This document shows positions 16,072 through 25,686 of a stretch of 64,000 nucleotides of DNA, piece by piece. This DNA comes from Stenotrophomonas acidaminiphila (GTDB taxonomy: Bacteria > Pseudomonadota > Gammaproteobacteria > Xanthomonadales > Xanthomonadaceae). The notes beneath the pieces were generated by a model, which searched no databases, was not told the origin of the DNA, and worked only from the letters and a program-made list of their open reading frames with translations. Positions within the stretch are counted from its first letter, which is position 1. Each line of letters begins with the position of its first letter. A program made the translations under genes and the position numbers. The stretch lies in assembly GCA_002951995.1 (NCBI GenBank), contig CP019797.1:3270501-3334500 (forward strand). Reading direction: 5' to 3'.

Positions 16072-19000
16072 TCAGAACGCCTTCTCGACGTTCACCGACA
16101 CGCCGTTGTCCTTGCCGTCGCTGCCATACATGCCGCGATATTCCAGCCGCGTGCTCCAGCCGTTGTCGGTGCGGAACACGCTGCCCAGGTTGATCACCAG
16201 GCGATTGCGGTCGAACCCGGTGAAATCCGCCCGGTAAACCGGCCCGAAGCCGTCCGCGTACTGCAGCAGGGCGAAGCTGTCGGCGCTGAAATCGTGCTGG
16301 TACTCCACCCGCAGCTGCGGCTGCAGCACGCCCCACGTGGTCGGCCTGCGGAACTCCACCCTCAGGCCGAGCGTGCCGGTGTTGCTGTCGAAGTCCATGT
16401 CCTCATAGCGCAGCGCCTGGACCGCATCGCCCTGCTCGGCATAGCCATCCAGCGCGGTACGGGCCAGGTCCAGTCGTCCATACGGGGAGAACAGCAGCGC
16501 ATCGCCACCGAATTCGCCACTGAAGGTCAGCGACCCGAACCACTGGCTGCCATCGCGCTGGCCATGCAGGTTGGCACCGCCGATGGCGGTACGCGCCATC
16601 CGGTAATCCAGCTGCTGGAAGCCGACCATGCCATCAAGGTAGTACACCTGGCCCGGGTGGTAGCTGGCGTACAGGAATGCCACCTTGGCCTTGGCATCCA
16701 GCCGCGCCCCGTCGTTGCCGACGTCGGTACGGTCGCGACCGTAACCCACGCCGGCACCCGCGGCCAGCGACGGCCAGAACCGGTAGTCGACGCCCGCACT
16801 GACGCCGTCGGTCTCGAAATCCAGCGCGTCGCGTCCACCACGCGCATCCACGTTGCCCGAACGCACGCTGCCGCCGATCCAGGTTCCCAGCGCGCGCCCG
16901 CCCATGCCTCCGCGTTCGCGCGCATTCGCCGTTGCCGGCATCGCCGTACCCGGATCGTATGTGCCGGAGGGTCCGCCAACCGGCATCGCCGCGCAGCCGC
17001 GCTCGTCCGGGTTCTGCAGGTCGGGGACGCAGGCACGGGTGAAGGACATGCTCAACTGATTGGCAAAGCCCGGGCCGTCCGTTTGCCGGTGCAGGCTTTC
17101 CATGCGACGCAGGACGTTCATCGTCTGCGCCTCGGCGAACCGGCGGCTGGTGGCCTGCTGGGCGTCGATCAGCCCGCGGATCTGCGGATCCTGGCTGGGA
17201 TCGGGGCGCGCGTTGATGTTGACCGTGTAGGCGCGGGTGCCACTGAAGCCCAGCGCATCGGTCACCTGCACGGTGAATGCGTAGGCGCCGGCCACGTTCG
17301 GCGTGCCGCTGAGGACGCCGTTGGCAGCCAGGCTCACGCCCGTGGGCAGCGCGCCCGTAGCGATCGCATAGGTGTAGGGCGCGGTGCCACCGGCACCGGC
17401 CATGGACTGCTGGTACGGCACGAACAACAGGCCATTGGGCAGCGTTGCCGGATCGACGACGATCGTCGGTGCCGACAGCGCGAGCGTGTAGGCATGGGTA
17501 ACGGTGCCGGCGCTGCCGGTGGTGCTGTCGGTGGCGGTGATGCTGAAGCCGAAACTGCCGGCGACCGTCGGCGTGCCGCTCAGCGTACCGGTGCTGGCGT
17601 TGAGCGCCAGGCCCGCCGGCAACGCACCGGCGCTCACCGCATAGGTGTACGGCGCGATGCCGTTGCTGGCGGCGAAGGTCTGGCTGTAGCCGCTGCCCGC
17701 GGTGCCACCCGGCAATGCGCCGGCCGCCGGCGTCAGCGCCAGGTTGGGCGTGGCGACGGTCAGTGTGTAGGCGCTGGTGACCGTGGCCGCGGTGCCACCG
17801 GTGCTGTCGGTGACGGTGACGCCCAGGCTGAACGTGCCCGCCTGCGTCGGCGTACCGGCGAAGGTGCGGGTCGCCGCATTGAAGGTGATGCCGGCCGGCA
17901 GCGTGCCGGTCAACGTGGTGGTGTACGGCGCGATGCCGCCGTTGACGGTGAGCACCTGCGCGTACGCCGTGCCGGCGACGGCACCCGGCAGCGTCGCCGG
18001 GGTAAGGGTCAGCGTTGGCACCGCCACGACCACCGTGTAGGCCTGCGTGCCGCTCTGGCCGAACGCGTCGGTCGCGGTGACGGTGAAGCTGTAGGTGCCC
18101 GACGTCGTGGTGGTGCCGGACAGCACCCCGCCGGCGGACAGTGTCGTACCTGCGGGCACGCTGCCGGCGGTGATGGCGAACGTGTAGGGCGCGACACCAC
18201 CGGTCGCGCTCAGCGCGTGGCTGTAGGCCAGGCCGGCGGTGGTATCGGGCAGCGTCGCCGGGGCAAGGGTGATGGTCGGGGCCGGCACGTCGATCGTGTA
18301 GCTGTTGGAGACCGTGAACGGCGCGCCGACACCGGTGAGCAGGGTGTCGGTGGCGGTCACGGTGATCGGGTAGCTGCCCGGGGCCGTGGGCGTCCCCGAC
18401 AAGGTGCCGCCACTGAAGGCCAGGCCCGCCGGCAGGGTGCCAGTGACCACCAAGCTGGCGCTGCCCGAACCGCCGACGGTGGCAAAGACCTGCGAGAACG
18501 GTGCGCCGTAGGTAGCGACCAGCGTGCCGGATGCCGGGGTCAGCGCCAGCACGGGTGCCGCGATGGTCACCGAATACGCCCGGTTGCCGATCTGCCCGAA
18601 GTGGTCGGTCGCGGTGACGGTGAAGTTGTAGGTGCCGACCTGGTTGCTGGTGCCCGACAGCACACCACCGCCCGACAGCGTGATGCCCGCAGGCAGGCTG
18701 CCCGCGGTCACGGCGAAGCCATAGGGCGCGGCGCCGCCGCTCGCGGTGAGCGTCTGCGCGTAGGCGGTGCCGGCAACCGGGTTGGCCAGCGTAGCCGGGC
18801 CGACCAGGATGGTCGGCGTCGGCACATTGAAGGTGTAGCTTTGCTGCACGGTGAACGGCGCGCCGGTTCCGGTGGTGCCGGCATCGGTCGCGGTGATCTG
18901 CACCACGTAGTTGCCCGGCTGGGTGGGCGCGCCCGATACGGTGCCGGCACTCAGCGTCAGCCCCGGCGGCAGGCTGCCACTGGTCACCGCATAGGTGTAC

Positions 19001-22000
19001 GGACCGGCACCGCCGCTGGCGCTGAAGGCCTGGCTGTAGGCAGCGCCGTAGGCCGGATTGAACGTGGTCGAAGCCGGGGTGAGCGTGAGCGTGGGCGCGG
19101 CCACGGTCAGCGCGAACGCCTGGCCGACGGAGTATGGGCCGTTGCCGGTGCTGCTGTCGGTGGCGGACACGTTGAGGTTGAACGAACCGACCTGCGTCGG
19201 CGTGCCGGAGATCGTCACCGTGTTGGCGGTGGTGCCGGTCACGGTGAGGCCTGCCGGCAGGCTGGTCACCTGGAAGCCGCTCCACGGCGTCGCGCCGCCG
19301 CTGAAGGTGAACGTCTGGGTGTACGCCACACCCACCGTGGCGGCAAAGCCACCGCTCGGGGTGATCGTGACCACCGCGTCCTGCACAGTCACGCTCACCG
19401 TCGCCGGCGCCGAGGTGCCGCCGCCGTTGGTCGCGCTGTAGGTGAAACTGTCGGGGCCGGCGTAGCCCGGATTCGGCTGGTAGGTGAGCGTGTTGCCGCT
19501 GGTGATCACCGTGCCATGCTGCGAGGGCGTGACCTCGGAGACGGTGACCGCGGCGCCGCCGGTGATGTTGAGCGGGACGTTGGTCGCCGCCGCATTGTAG
19601 GCGACGGTCAGCGACACCGGGTTGGCGACCGGCGGGGCGTCGATCACGGTGAGCGCATATGCCTGCGTCGCCGTGTACGGGCCGGTGCCGGCACTGCTGT
19701 CGGTCGCGGTGACGCTGAAGTTGAACGTGCCATGCTCGCTCGGCGTGCCGGTGATGGCGCCGGTCGAGGCGTTGAGGCTCAGGCCGCCCGGCAGCGCGCC
19801 GGCGGTGACCGCGTAGCTGTATGGCGCGGTGCCACCCGTGGCGGCGGTGATCGTGGCCGAGTAGGAGGCGCCCAGGTTGCCGTCTGCCAGCGTGGTGGCT
19901 GGCAATGTGATGGTCGGCGGCGCGATGGTCAGGGTGTAGGCCTGGCTGCCGGAGAACGGACCCGGGAACGGGCTGCTGTCGGTGGCGGTCACGGTGAAGT
20001 TGAACGTGCCGCCGGCGGTCGGCGTGCCGCTGAGCCCGCCCACCGAGGACAGGGTCAGGCCGGCCGGCAAGGCACCGGCAGTGATCGCGAAGCTGTACGG
20101 ACCGACGCCGCCGCTGGCGCTCAGCGTCTGGCTGTAGAACGACGCCACCGTGCCGTTCGGCACCGTGGCCGGGCTGACCGTCACCGGCACGTCGTCGTTG
20201 GTGATGGTGCCGACGCCCTGGTTGTCGCTGATCGTCGCGTTGGTCGCGCCGCTGAGGTTGACGAAGAAGGTCTCGTTCGCCTCGGGGATGGTCTCGCCGA
20301 TCACCGGCACGGTGATGGTGCGGGTGGTCTGGCCCGGGGTGAAGGTCAGCGTGCCCGCCGTATTGGTGTAGTCGGCCGGCTGGGTCGCGGTGCCGTCGGC
20401 GGTCGCGTAGTTGACGGTGACGGTCTGGCCGCTGGCGGCGTCCAGGGTCACGGTGAACACGGCGTTGGTGGTGCCGCTGTTGCCTTCGGCCACGGTCACG
20501 TCGTTGATCGACAGGCCCGGCAGCGGATCGTCGTTGCTGATCGTACCCACGCCCTGGCCGTCGACCACCACCGCGTTGACCACGTTGGTGACGTTGACGA
20601 AGAAGGTCTCGGTCGCCTCGTTGAGCGTGTCGCCGTTGACCTGCACGGTGAAGGTGTAGGTGCTGCTGCCGGCCGGGATGGTCTGGCCGGACAGGCTGTT
20701 GGTGACATAGTCCACGCCCGCCGTCGCCGTGCCGTTGGCGGTGGCGATGTCGAAGGTGACGCCGCCCGGGCCGGCCGCGGCGCTCAGGCTGACCGTGAAG
20801 GTGAAGTTGGTGGTGCCGGCGTTGCCTTCGCTGAGGGTGACGTCGTTGATCGCCAGGTTCGGCAGGTCGTCGTTGAGGATGGTGCCGGTGGCGCTGTTGG
20901 GCGCGCCCACGGTGTAGCCGGCGCCGGCGGCAAGGGTAAGGATGACCGTCTCGTTGACTTCGATGGTGGCGTCGGCGGTCGGGTTGACGGTGATCGTGCC
21001 GGTGGTGCTGCCGGCCGGGATGACCAGCGGCGAGGCGATCGTGGCGTAGTCGGTGCCGTTGGTGGCGGTGCCGCCGATGGTGTAGCCGATCGACAGCGCC
21101 GAGAACGACGCCTGGTTGAGGGTGACGGTGTAGACCAGATTCGGTGCGCCGTCTTCGGCGACGTTCGCCGGCGAGACGCTGATCGTCGCGGTCGGCACGT
21201 CGTCGTTGAGGAGGGTGCCGGTGGCGCTGGCCGGGACGCCCACGGTGTAGCCGGTACCGGCAGCGACGGTCAGGGTGACGGTCTCGTCGGCTTCGACGGT
21301 GCCGTCGACGGTCGGGTCGATGGTGATGGTGGCGGTGGTCGCGCCGGCCGGGATGGTGACCGTGGCGACGCTGCCGGTGTAGTCGGTGCCCGCGGTGGCG
21401 GTGCCGGAGGTGGTGATGTTCACCACGGTCGGCGAGCTCAGGTTGAGGCTGCGGGTGACCGTGTAGGTGAGGTTGGTCGCGCCGTCTTCGCTGACGCTGG
21501 CCGGCGACACCGCGATGCTGACGCTCGGCGGCGGGCTGACGGTGAGGGTGTAGTTCTCGACCTCGAAGTAGCTGCCCGGGCCAGTGCTGGAATCGGTAAC
21601 GCGGATGGTGACAGGATAGTTGCCGGTGGCGGCGCTCGTGGTGCCGCTGACGACGCCCGCGCTGGAAACGGAGATGCCGGCCGGCAGGGAGCCGGTTTCG
21701 AGCTGGTAGGTATAGGGGGCGACGCCGCCGCTGGCGGACAGGGTCTGCGAGAACGCCACGCCCTGGATGGCGGTGCCGCTGGGCGTGGCCAGGCTCAGGG
21801 TCGGATTCTGGACCGTGCCGGTGTAGCCCTTGTCGACGAACTGGGCGGTGGGCGACGTCGAATCCGTCGCGCGCACGCTGAAACTGTAGGCGCCGCGCTG
21901 GGTCGGCGTGCCGCTCAGGACCCCGGCGGTGCTCAGGCTCAGGCCCGCTGGCAGGGTACCGCTCTGCAGGGCGTAGGTGTAGGGTGCGAGACCGCCGGTG

Positions 22001-22500
22001 GAGCTCAGCGTCTGCGAGAACGGCGTGCCGGCGGTCACCGTCGGCAGCGCGCTGGGGGAGACGACGATCGGCGAGGCGGCCGGGGTGATGGTGATGCTCA
22101 CCTGGACGTCGCCGGCACCGGTCAGCGAGCCATCGGCGAACTCGAAGACATCGGTCGAACCAACACCCGAGCCATTGTTGCTGTAGTCCAGAAACCACTG
22201 GCCACCGGTATGCCGGAGCGTAGCGGTGCCGTAGTCCTCGAAATCGGAGGAGCCGTAACTGCCGCCATCGATGGGGCCGTCGCCGCCGAAGCCGCTGGAG
22301 TACTCGCAATCGGAGACGTTGATCGTGACCGATCCGCCGCTGGCAACCGTCGCCGTCTGGGCCGGGCATTCAACGGACGTATGCTGGGCGCTGGCCAGCG
22401 CGGGCCACAGCAGCGCCAGGCTGCACAACAGCAGGGGAAAACCGGACAGGAACGGGCGGTCTCCGCGGCGACGCATCAGAAGCCTCGAAAGCATGTGCAT
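16072..22500 (-). CDS. Giant modular autotransporter adhesin (He_PIG and Calx-beta repeats)
   Basis: This 2142-residue surface protein has a signal peptide (about residues 1-39, ending LLWPALASAQ). Two putative Ig-type (He_PIG) modules follow, recognised by the GGxxPYTY-LPAGLxL-GTP pattern. Then come four Calx-beta-like modules (about 320-780; SEDG, TAGTDYTGS, ADETVTLTV, LLNDD), two more Ig-type modules and one cadherin/Big-like module (about 950-1040; YQPNPGYAGPDSFTYSATNG). Eight further Ig-type modules run to about residue 1760. A linker leads to a C-terminal autotransporter beta-barrel (about 1860-2142) ending in VEKAF. The start at 22500 fits GGGGA upstream and the signal peptide. It is divergent from the collar-protein operon. 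Expected role: long, calcium-stabilised adhesive fibre. Confidence 0.88.
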   Translation of the reverse strand: MHMLSRLLMRRRGDRPFLSGFPLLLCSLALLWPALASAQHTSVECPAQTATVASGGSVTINVSDCEYSSGFGGDGPIDGGSYGSSDFEDYGTATLRHTGGQWFLDYSNNGSGVGSTDVFEFADGSLTGAGDVQVSITITPAASPIVVSPSALPTVTAGTPFSQTLSSTGGLAPYTYALQSGTLPAGLSLSTAGVLSGTPTQRGAYSFSVRATDSTSPTAQFVDKGYTGTVQNPTLSLATPSGTAIQGVAFSQTLSASGGVAPYTYQLETGSLPAGISVSSAGVVSGTTSAATGNYPVTIRVTDSSTGPGSYFEVENYTLTVSPPPSVSIAVSPASVSEDGATNLTYTVTRSLNLSSPTVVNITTSGTATAGTDYTGSVATVTIPAGATTATITIDPTVDGTVEADETVTLTVAAGTGYTVGVPASATGTLLNDDVPTATISVSPANVAEDGAPNLVYTVTLNQASFSALSIGYTIGGTATNGTDYATIASPLVIPAGSTTGTITVNPTADATIEVNETVILTLAAGAGYTVGAPNSATGTILNDDLPNLAINDVTLSEGNAGTTNFTFTVSLSAAAGPGGVTFDIATANGTATAGVDYVTNSLSGQTIPAGSSTYTFTVQVNGDTLNEATETFFVNVTNVVNAVVVDGQGVGTISNDDPLPGLSINDVTVAEGNSGTTNAVFTVTLDAASGQTVTVNYATADGTATQPADYTNTAGTLTFTPGQTTRTITVPVIGETIPEANETFFVNLSGATNATISDNQGVGTITNDDVPVTVSPATVPNGTVASFYSQTLSASGGVGPYSFAITAGALPAGLTLSSVGGLSGTPTAGGTFNFTVTATDSSPFPGPFSGSQAYTLTIAPPTITLPATTLADGNLGASYSATITAATGGTAPYSYAVTAGALPGGLSLNASTGAITGTPSEHGTFNFSVTATDSSAGTGPYTATQAYALTVIDAPPVANPVSLTVAYNAAATNVPLNITGGAAVTVSEVTPSQHGTVITSGNTLTYQPNPGYAGPDSFTYSATNGGGTSAPATVSVTVQDAVVTITPSGGFAATVGVAYTQTFTFSGGATPWSGFQVTSLPAGLTVTGTTANTVTISGTPTQVGSFNLNVSATDSSTGNGPYSVGQAFALTVAAPTLTLTPASTTFNPAYGAAYSQAFSASGGAGPYTYAVTSGSLPPGLTLSAGTVSGAPTQPGNYVVQITATDAGTTGTGAPFTVQQSYTFNVPTPTILVGPATLANPVAGTAYAQTLTASGGAAPYGFAVTAGSLPAGITLSGGGVLSGTSNQVGTYNFTVTATDHFGQIGNRAYSVTIAAPVLALTPASGTLVATYGAPFSQVFATVGGSGSASLVVTGTLPAGLAFSGGTLSGTPTAPGSYPITVTATDTLLTGVGAPFTVSNSYTIDVPAPTITLAPATLPDTTAGLAYSHALSATGGVAPYTFAITAGSVPAGTTLSAGGVLSGTTTTSGTYSFTVTATDAFGQSGTQAYTVVVAVPTLTLTPATLPGAVAGTAYAQVLTVNGGIAPYTTTLTGTLPAGITFNAATRTFAGTPTQAGTFSLGVTVTDSTGGTAATVTSAYTLTVATPNLALTPAAGALPGGTAGSGYSQTFAASNGIAPYTYAVSAGALPAGLALNASTGTLSGTPTVAGSFGFSITATDSTTGSAGTVTHAYTLALSAPTIVVDPATLPNGLLFVPYQQSMAGAGGTAPYTYAIATGALPTGVSLAANGVLSGTPNVAGAYAFTVQVTDALGFSGTRAYTVNINARPDPSQDPQIRGLIDAQQATSRRFAEAQTMNVLRRMESLHRQTDGPGFANQLSMSFTRACVPDLQNPDERGCAAMPVGGPSGTYDPGTAMPATANARERGGMGGRALGTWIGGSVRSGNVDARGGRDALDFETDGVSAGVDYRFWPSLAAGAGVGYGRDRTDVGNDGARLDAKAKVAFLYASYHPGQVYYLDGMVGFQQLDYRMARTAIGGANLHGQRDGSQWFGSLTFSGEFGGDALLFSPYGRLDLARTALDGYAEQGDAVQALRYEDMDFDSNTGTLGLRVEFRRPTTWGVLQPQLRVEYQHDFSADSFALLQYADGFGPVYRADFTGFDRNRLVINLGSVFRTDNGWSTRLEYRGMYGSDGKDNGVSVNVEKAF

Positions 22501-22793
22501 TTGAGTTTTCCCCGGTATTCCCTTTATCCAACGACAAATGGTCGCGTAGACCATTCCTCGCGCATGTCGTCCCTTTCACCCCAGCACGGCCCCTGCCCCA
22601 GGCCGTCCGGCGAGCCCAGCATACAACCAGGGCCTGCCGATATTGAACAGAGTTGCGCAAGAGGAATAAATACCCCGGGGAGGGGGGTAACCATACGCCC
22701 CCGTCGGGACTTGTGGGGCGCCCAGCAGCGGTTCAGAGTGCATCGGCGCCGCGCATCGCGTGCGACGCCCACCACCTGAGGGGAAGGATCACG

Positions 22794-23338
22794 ATGAGCG
22801 AGTTCTTCATCGGCCAGATCATGATGGCCGGGTTCAACTTCGCGCCCAAGTACTGGGCGCTGTGTAATGGACAGCTGCTTCCGATCAATCAGAACCAGGC
22901 CCTGTTCTCGCTGCTGGGAACGCAGTATGGGGGCAATGGCACCACCATATTCGCACTGCCCGACCTGCGCAGCCGCACGCCGATCGGCTACGCGTCGTCG
23001 GTCGACCCCAGTTGGCAACCTCCGCCGGTGCAGATCGGCGAGGCGTCAGGCGCGGAGAATGTCACCCTGCTGAGCACCAACCTGCCGACGCACACGCACA
23101 CGATGAACGCATCGTCAGCGAACGGTGACAACCGCAACGCAAGCGGACGGCTTTTCGCGACCAGCACCAGCAGTGGCTCGCCCCCAACCTGTATGCCGGC
23201 AGCACCGGGCAGACGGTGCAGCAGAACCCGCAGACGGTTGCTCCAGCCGGCGGCAACCAGCCGCATTCGAACATTCAGCCCTACACAACGATCAATTTCT
23301 GCATCGCGCTGAGCGGCATTTTCCCGTCTCGCGACTGA
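22794..23338 (+). CDS. Phage tail collar domain protein 1 (one-base frameshift at 23181-23185)
   Basis: The N-terminal collar domain (PF07484 type) reads FIGQIMMAGFNFAPKYWALC, then LLPINQNQALFSLLGTQYGG and FALPDLRSRTPIG. This is the family also called microcystin-dependent protein MdpB in non-phage genomes. As written, the frame derails after SSGSPP. One more C in 23181-23185 restores NLYAGSTGQTVQQNPQTVAP and the typical end INFCIALSGIFPSRD at 23338. The repaired length, 181 residues, equals that of the two paralogues downstream. AAGGA lies upstream of the ATG at 22794. First gene of a co-directional set; no other phage structural genes are near. Confidence 0.82.
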
Positions 23339-23417
23339 TCTCGAGTTCTCCCCGGACAGCACGATCGCGCGCCGCATCGCCGCGCACATGTCCATCCAAC
23401 TTCGGAGCAAGAACCCA

Positions 23418-23954
23418 ATGACTACCCCTTACGTCGGCGAGATCCGCATGTTCGGTTTCGGCAGCCGAGGCGCCCCCGTTGGCTGGCAGGCCTGCGACGG
23501 CAGCCTGCTGTCGATCGCGGAGTACGAGGTCCTGTTCGCCCTGATCGGCACCATCTATGGCGGCGACGGCCAGGTTACCTTCGCGGTGCCCGACCTGCGT
23601 GGTCGACTGCCGATCCACCAGGGACAGGGGCCCGGCATGAGCAACTACGTCATCGGCCAGCGGGCCGGTACCGAGACGGTGACCGTTCTGTCCGCCCAGA
23701 TGCCCGCGCACACCCACTGGCTGGTGGCAACGACCGGCACGGCCAATGCCCCGACGCCGGGCAGCGGCGTGCTGCCCGGTGCAATCAGCGGCGAGACCTT
23801 CTATGCGTCGGACATCACTGGCGCAACGGTACTGCCGATGTCCGCGCAATCGACGGGCGTGGCGGGAGGCAGTCAGCCGCATGAGAACTGCATGCCCACG
23901 CTGGCGGTGCAGTACTGCATTGCCACCCAAGGCATATTCCCTTCGCAGGGTTGA
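23418..23954 (+). CDS. Phage tail collar domain protein 2
   Basis: The 178-residue paralogue of the preceding gene reads PYVGEIRMFGFGSRGAPVGW, QACDGSLLSIAEYEVLFALI, then FAVPDLRGRLPIHQG and the C-terminal signature QPHENCMPTLAVQYCIATQG. The conserved Cys pair positions and the HTHW block between the two halves are shared with the paralogues. The ATG at 23418 is chosen because the product then aligns with its neighbours; an in-frame ATG at 23388 adds ten unconserved residues. These proteins form small beta-rich trimeric modules in phage tails. Their cellular function is unknown. Confidence 0.85.
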   Translation: MTTPYVGEIRMFGFGSRGAPVGWQACDGSLLSIAEYEVLFALIGTIYGGDGQVTFAVPDLRGRLPIHQGQGPGMSNYVIGQRAGTETVTVLSAQMPAHTHWLVATTGTANAPTPGSGVLPGAISGETFYASDITGATVLPMSAQSTGVAGGSQPHENCMPTLAVQYCIATQGIFPSQG

Positions 23955-24039
23955 CCGCCTTCGCGCGTCGACACCATTCCCGGCTTCAGGCAGACGCCGC
24001 CGCGACCACCCCGCGGCAGCTCATCGGAGGAACCACCAC

Positions 24040-24579
24040 ATGACCGAACCCTTCATCGGCGAAATCCAGCTGTTTGGATTCAACTTCAACCCGCGCAACT
24101 GGGCGTACTGCAATGGCGCCACCCTGCCGATCTCGCAGAACACCGCGCTGTTCTCGCTGCTGGGCACCACCTATGGCGGCAACGGCCAGACCACTTTCCA
24201 GTTGCCCAACTTCGCCGGCCGTGCCGGCTGCCAGCAGGGCAACGGTCCCGGCCTGACGCCACGCTCACTGGGTGAGACCTTCGGCGTCAACATGGTGACG
24301 CTGACCAACAACGAGATCCCGCAACACGTCCACGGCATCAACGGTTACCTGCCCACGGATGCGAGCAAGAAAAGCGGCGCTCCGGTTGCGAACGGCGGCC
24401 TGTCGCAACCCGCGGCAACGATCAACAAGCCGTTCAACTCCGGCAATCCCAACACCACCTTCGCTCCCAACATGATCAGCCCGAGCGCGGGTGGCGGCCA
24501 GCCACACCAGAACCAGCAACCGTACCTCGGGGTGAACTTCTGCATCGCGCTGCAAGGCAACTACCCTCCCTTCCCCTGA
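24040..24579 (+). CDS. Phage tail collar domain protein 3
   Basis: The third paralogue has 179 residues: PFIGEIQLFGFNFNPRNWAY, LPISQNTALFSLLGTTYGGN, FQLPNFAGRAGCQQ and the end VNFCIALQGNYPPFP. A strong ribosome-binding site (GGAGGA) precedes the ATG at 24040. The middle region (residues about 100-150) is Asn/Gly/Pro-rich and differs from the other two, as expected for a variable tip. The three genes are 79-86 bases apart and followed by a GNAT gene, a grouping repeatedly seen in proteobacteria outside prophages. Confidence 0.86.
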   Translation: MTEPFIGEIQLFGFNFNPRNWAYCNGATLPISQNTALFSLLGTTYGGNGQTTFQLPNFAGRAGCQQGNGPGLTPRSLGETFGVNMVTLTNNEIPQHVHGINGYLPTDASKKSGAPVANGGLSQPAATINKPFNSGNPNTTFAPNMISPSAGGGQPHQNQQPYLGVNFCIALQGNYPPFP

Positions 24580-24636
24580 CATGACGCTGGTGCCCCCGCC
24601 CGGCTGGCGCCGTTCCCACCGGAACGGCCCGGCCAC

Positions 24637-25143
24637 ATGCAGATTCCCGAAGCACTGGCCGCCCGGGGGTTTTCGCTGCGTGCGCTGCACGACGGCGATC
24701 TGCCCTGGCTGCGCGACCTGTACGCCAGCACCCGCGCCGAGGAAATGGCACCGGTGCCATGGCCGGATGCCACCAAGCGGGCGTTCCTCGACCAGCAGTT
24801 CGACCTGCAGCACCGCCATTACCTCGCCCACTACGGCGATGCCGATTTCCTGGCGCTGGAACGCGACGGGCATGGCCCGGTCGGTCGCTGTTACCTGCTG
24901 CGCGCGGCACCGGACCACGTGCTCGTGGATATCAGCCTGTTCCCGGCGCAGCGCGGCACCGGGCTGGGCGGCGCAATGATCAGACACAGCCAGCGCGAGG
25001 CCGCCGCGCTGGGGCGTGGCATGCGGCTGCATGTGCTGCAGGCCAATCCGGGCGCGCGCAGGCTCTACGAACGGCTGGGCTTCGTGGTGGAGGGCGAGGC
25101 GGGAACGTACCAGGCGATGCACTGGTCACCGGTGCCTGGCTGA
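24637..25143 (+). CDS. GNAT-family N-acetyltransferase
   Basis: The 168-residue GCN5-type acetyltransferase has an acceptor-side N-terminal half, the CoA-binding loop in LFPAQRGTGLGGAMIRHSQRE (motif A, Q/RxxGxG/A pattern) and motif B LHVLQANPGARRLYERLGF. A close co-directional position after three collar-domain genes suggests that it modifies one of them or a partner; the substrate cannot be read from sequence. Ends 61 bases before the convergent DUF6916-type gene. Confidence 0.85.
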   Translation: MQIPEALAARGFSLRALHDGDLPWLRDLYASTRAEEMAPVPWPDATKRAFLDQQFDLQHRHYLAHYGDADFLALERDGHGPVGRCYLLRAAPDHVLVDISLFPAQRGTGLGGAMIRHSQREAAALGRGMRLHVLQANPGARRLYERLGFVVEGEAGTYQAMHWSPVPG

Positions 25144-25204
25144 CGCGGCCACGCGTGCCGATACAGGGCGGACGTCGGGGCGACGCCCGCCCGGCGCACT
25201 GCCG

Positions 25205-25495
25205 TCAGTTGAAGACGGCCTGGTAGAGAAAGCCGGCGCGCTCCTGGGCGATCGGCACCAGGAAGATTCCCACTTCACCCACCCGCGGATGGCGCATGGG
25301 ATAGATCTGCTGGGGAAACAGCACCGGCGAAGTATTGCGGAACAGCAGCGAGAACGGTGCGCGCGCGGCGTTCGGCTGCGTGGCTTGCAGCGGCCGCGCC
25401 TCGACCAGCATGAACTCCACGTCCATGCCGCTCATCGCGGCTGAAAACGGTTCGTTCACGCAGCCAGCGAAGTGTTCCAGCGTCAGCAGCTCCAT
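25205..25495 (-). CDS. DUF6916-like small protein
   Basis: The 96-residue protein contains LLTLEHFAGCVNEPF, VEFMLVEARPLQ, APFSLLFRNTSPVLFPQQIY and GIFLVPIAQERAGFLYQAVFN. This beta-strand pattern matches the DUF6916 family, whose members accompany collar-domain/MdpB genes. It is transcribed towards the GNAT gene. The function is unknown; the association suggests a shared surface or secretion-related task. No signal peptide or membrane segment is present. Confidence 0.7.
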   Translation of the reverse strand: MELLTLEHFAGCVNEPFSAAMSGMDVEFMLVEARPLQATQPNAARAPFSLLFRNTSPVLFPQQIYPMRHPRVGEVGIFLVPIAQERAGFLYQAVFN

Positions 25496-25686
25496 CGGTG
25501 TGCGCTTCCCGGTTCATGGCGCTGCGCGGTCCGGCAGCCGCGGACATCGTCGCCGCTGCGCCTGCGGCGCACAAGATCCCATGGGCCAGCGGCCCATCGG
25601 CACGGTACGAGGCAATGCAGCGCTGCCGCATTGCGGCAGGCTTCCAGCACTGGCGGCCCACGGAGGCCCGCCACCTGCCCTGCTGC

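Noticed and set aside
15991..22779. A 2262-codon open frame on the plus strand opposite the giant autotransporter
   Set aside because: It has no ribosome-binding site or domain and an Arg/Gly/His-rich shadow composition, and it merely reflects the absence of stop codons opposite a GC-rich repetitive gene with a clear signal peptide and beta-barrel on the other strand.
22794..24579. Prophage tail module
   Set aside because: Only collar-domain genes are present; no portal, capsid, tape-measure, lysis or integrase gene lies around them, and the GNAT/DUF6916 context is that of non-phage loci.
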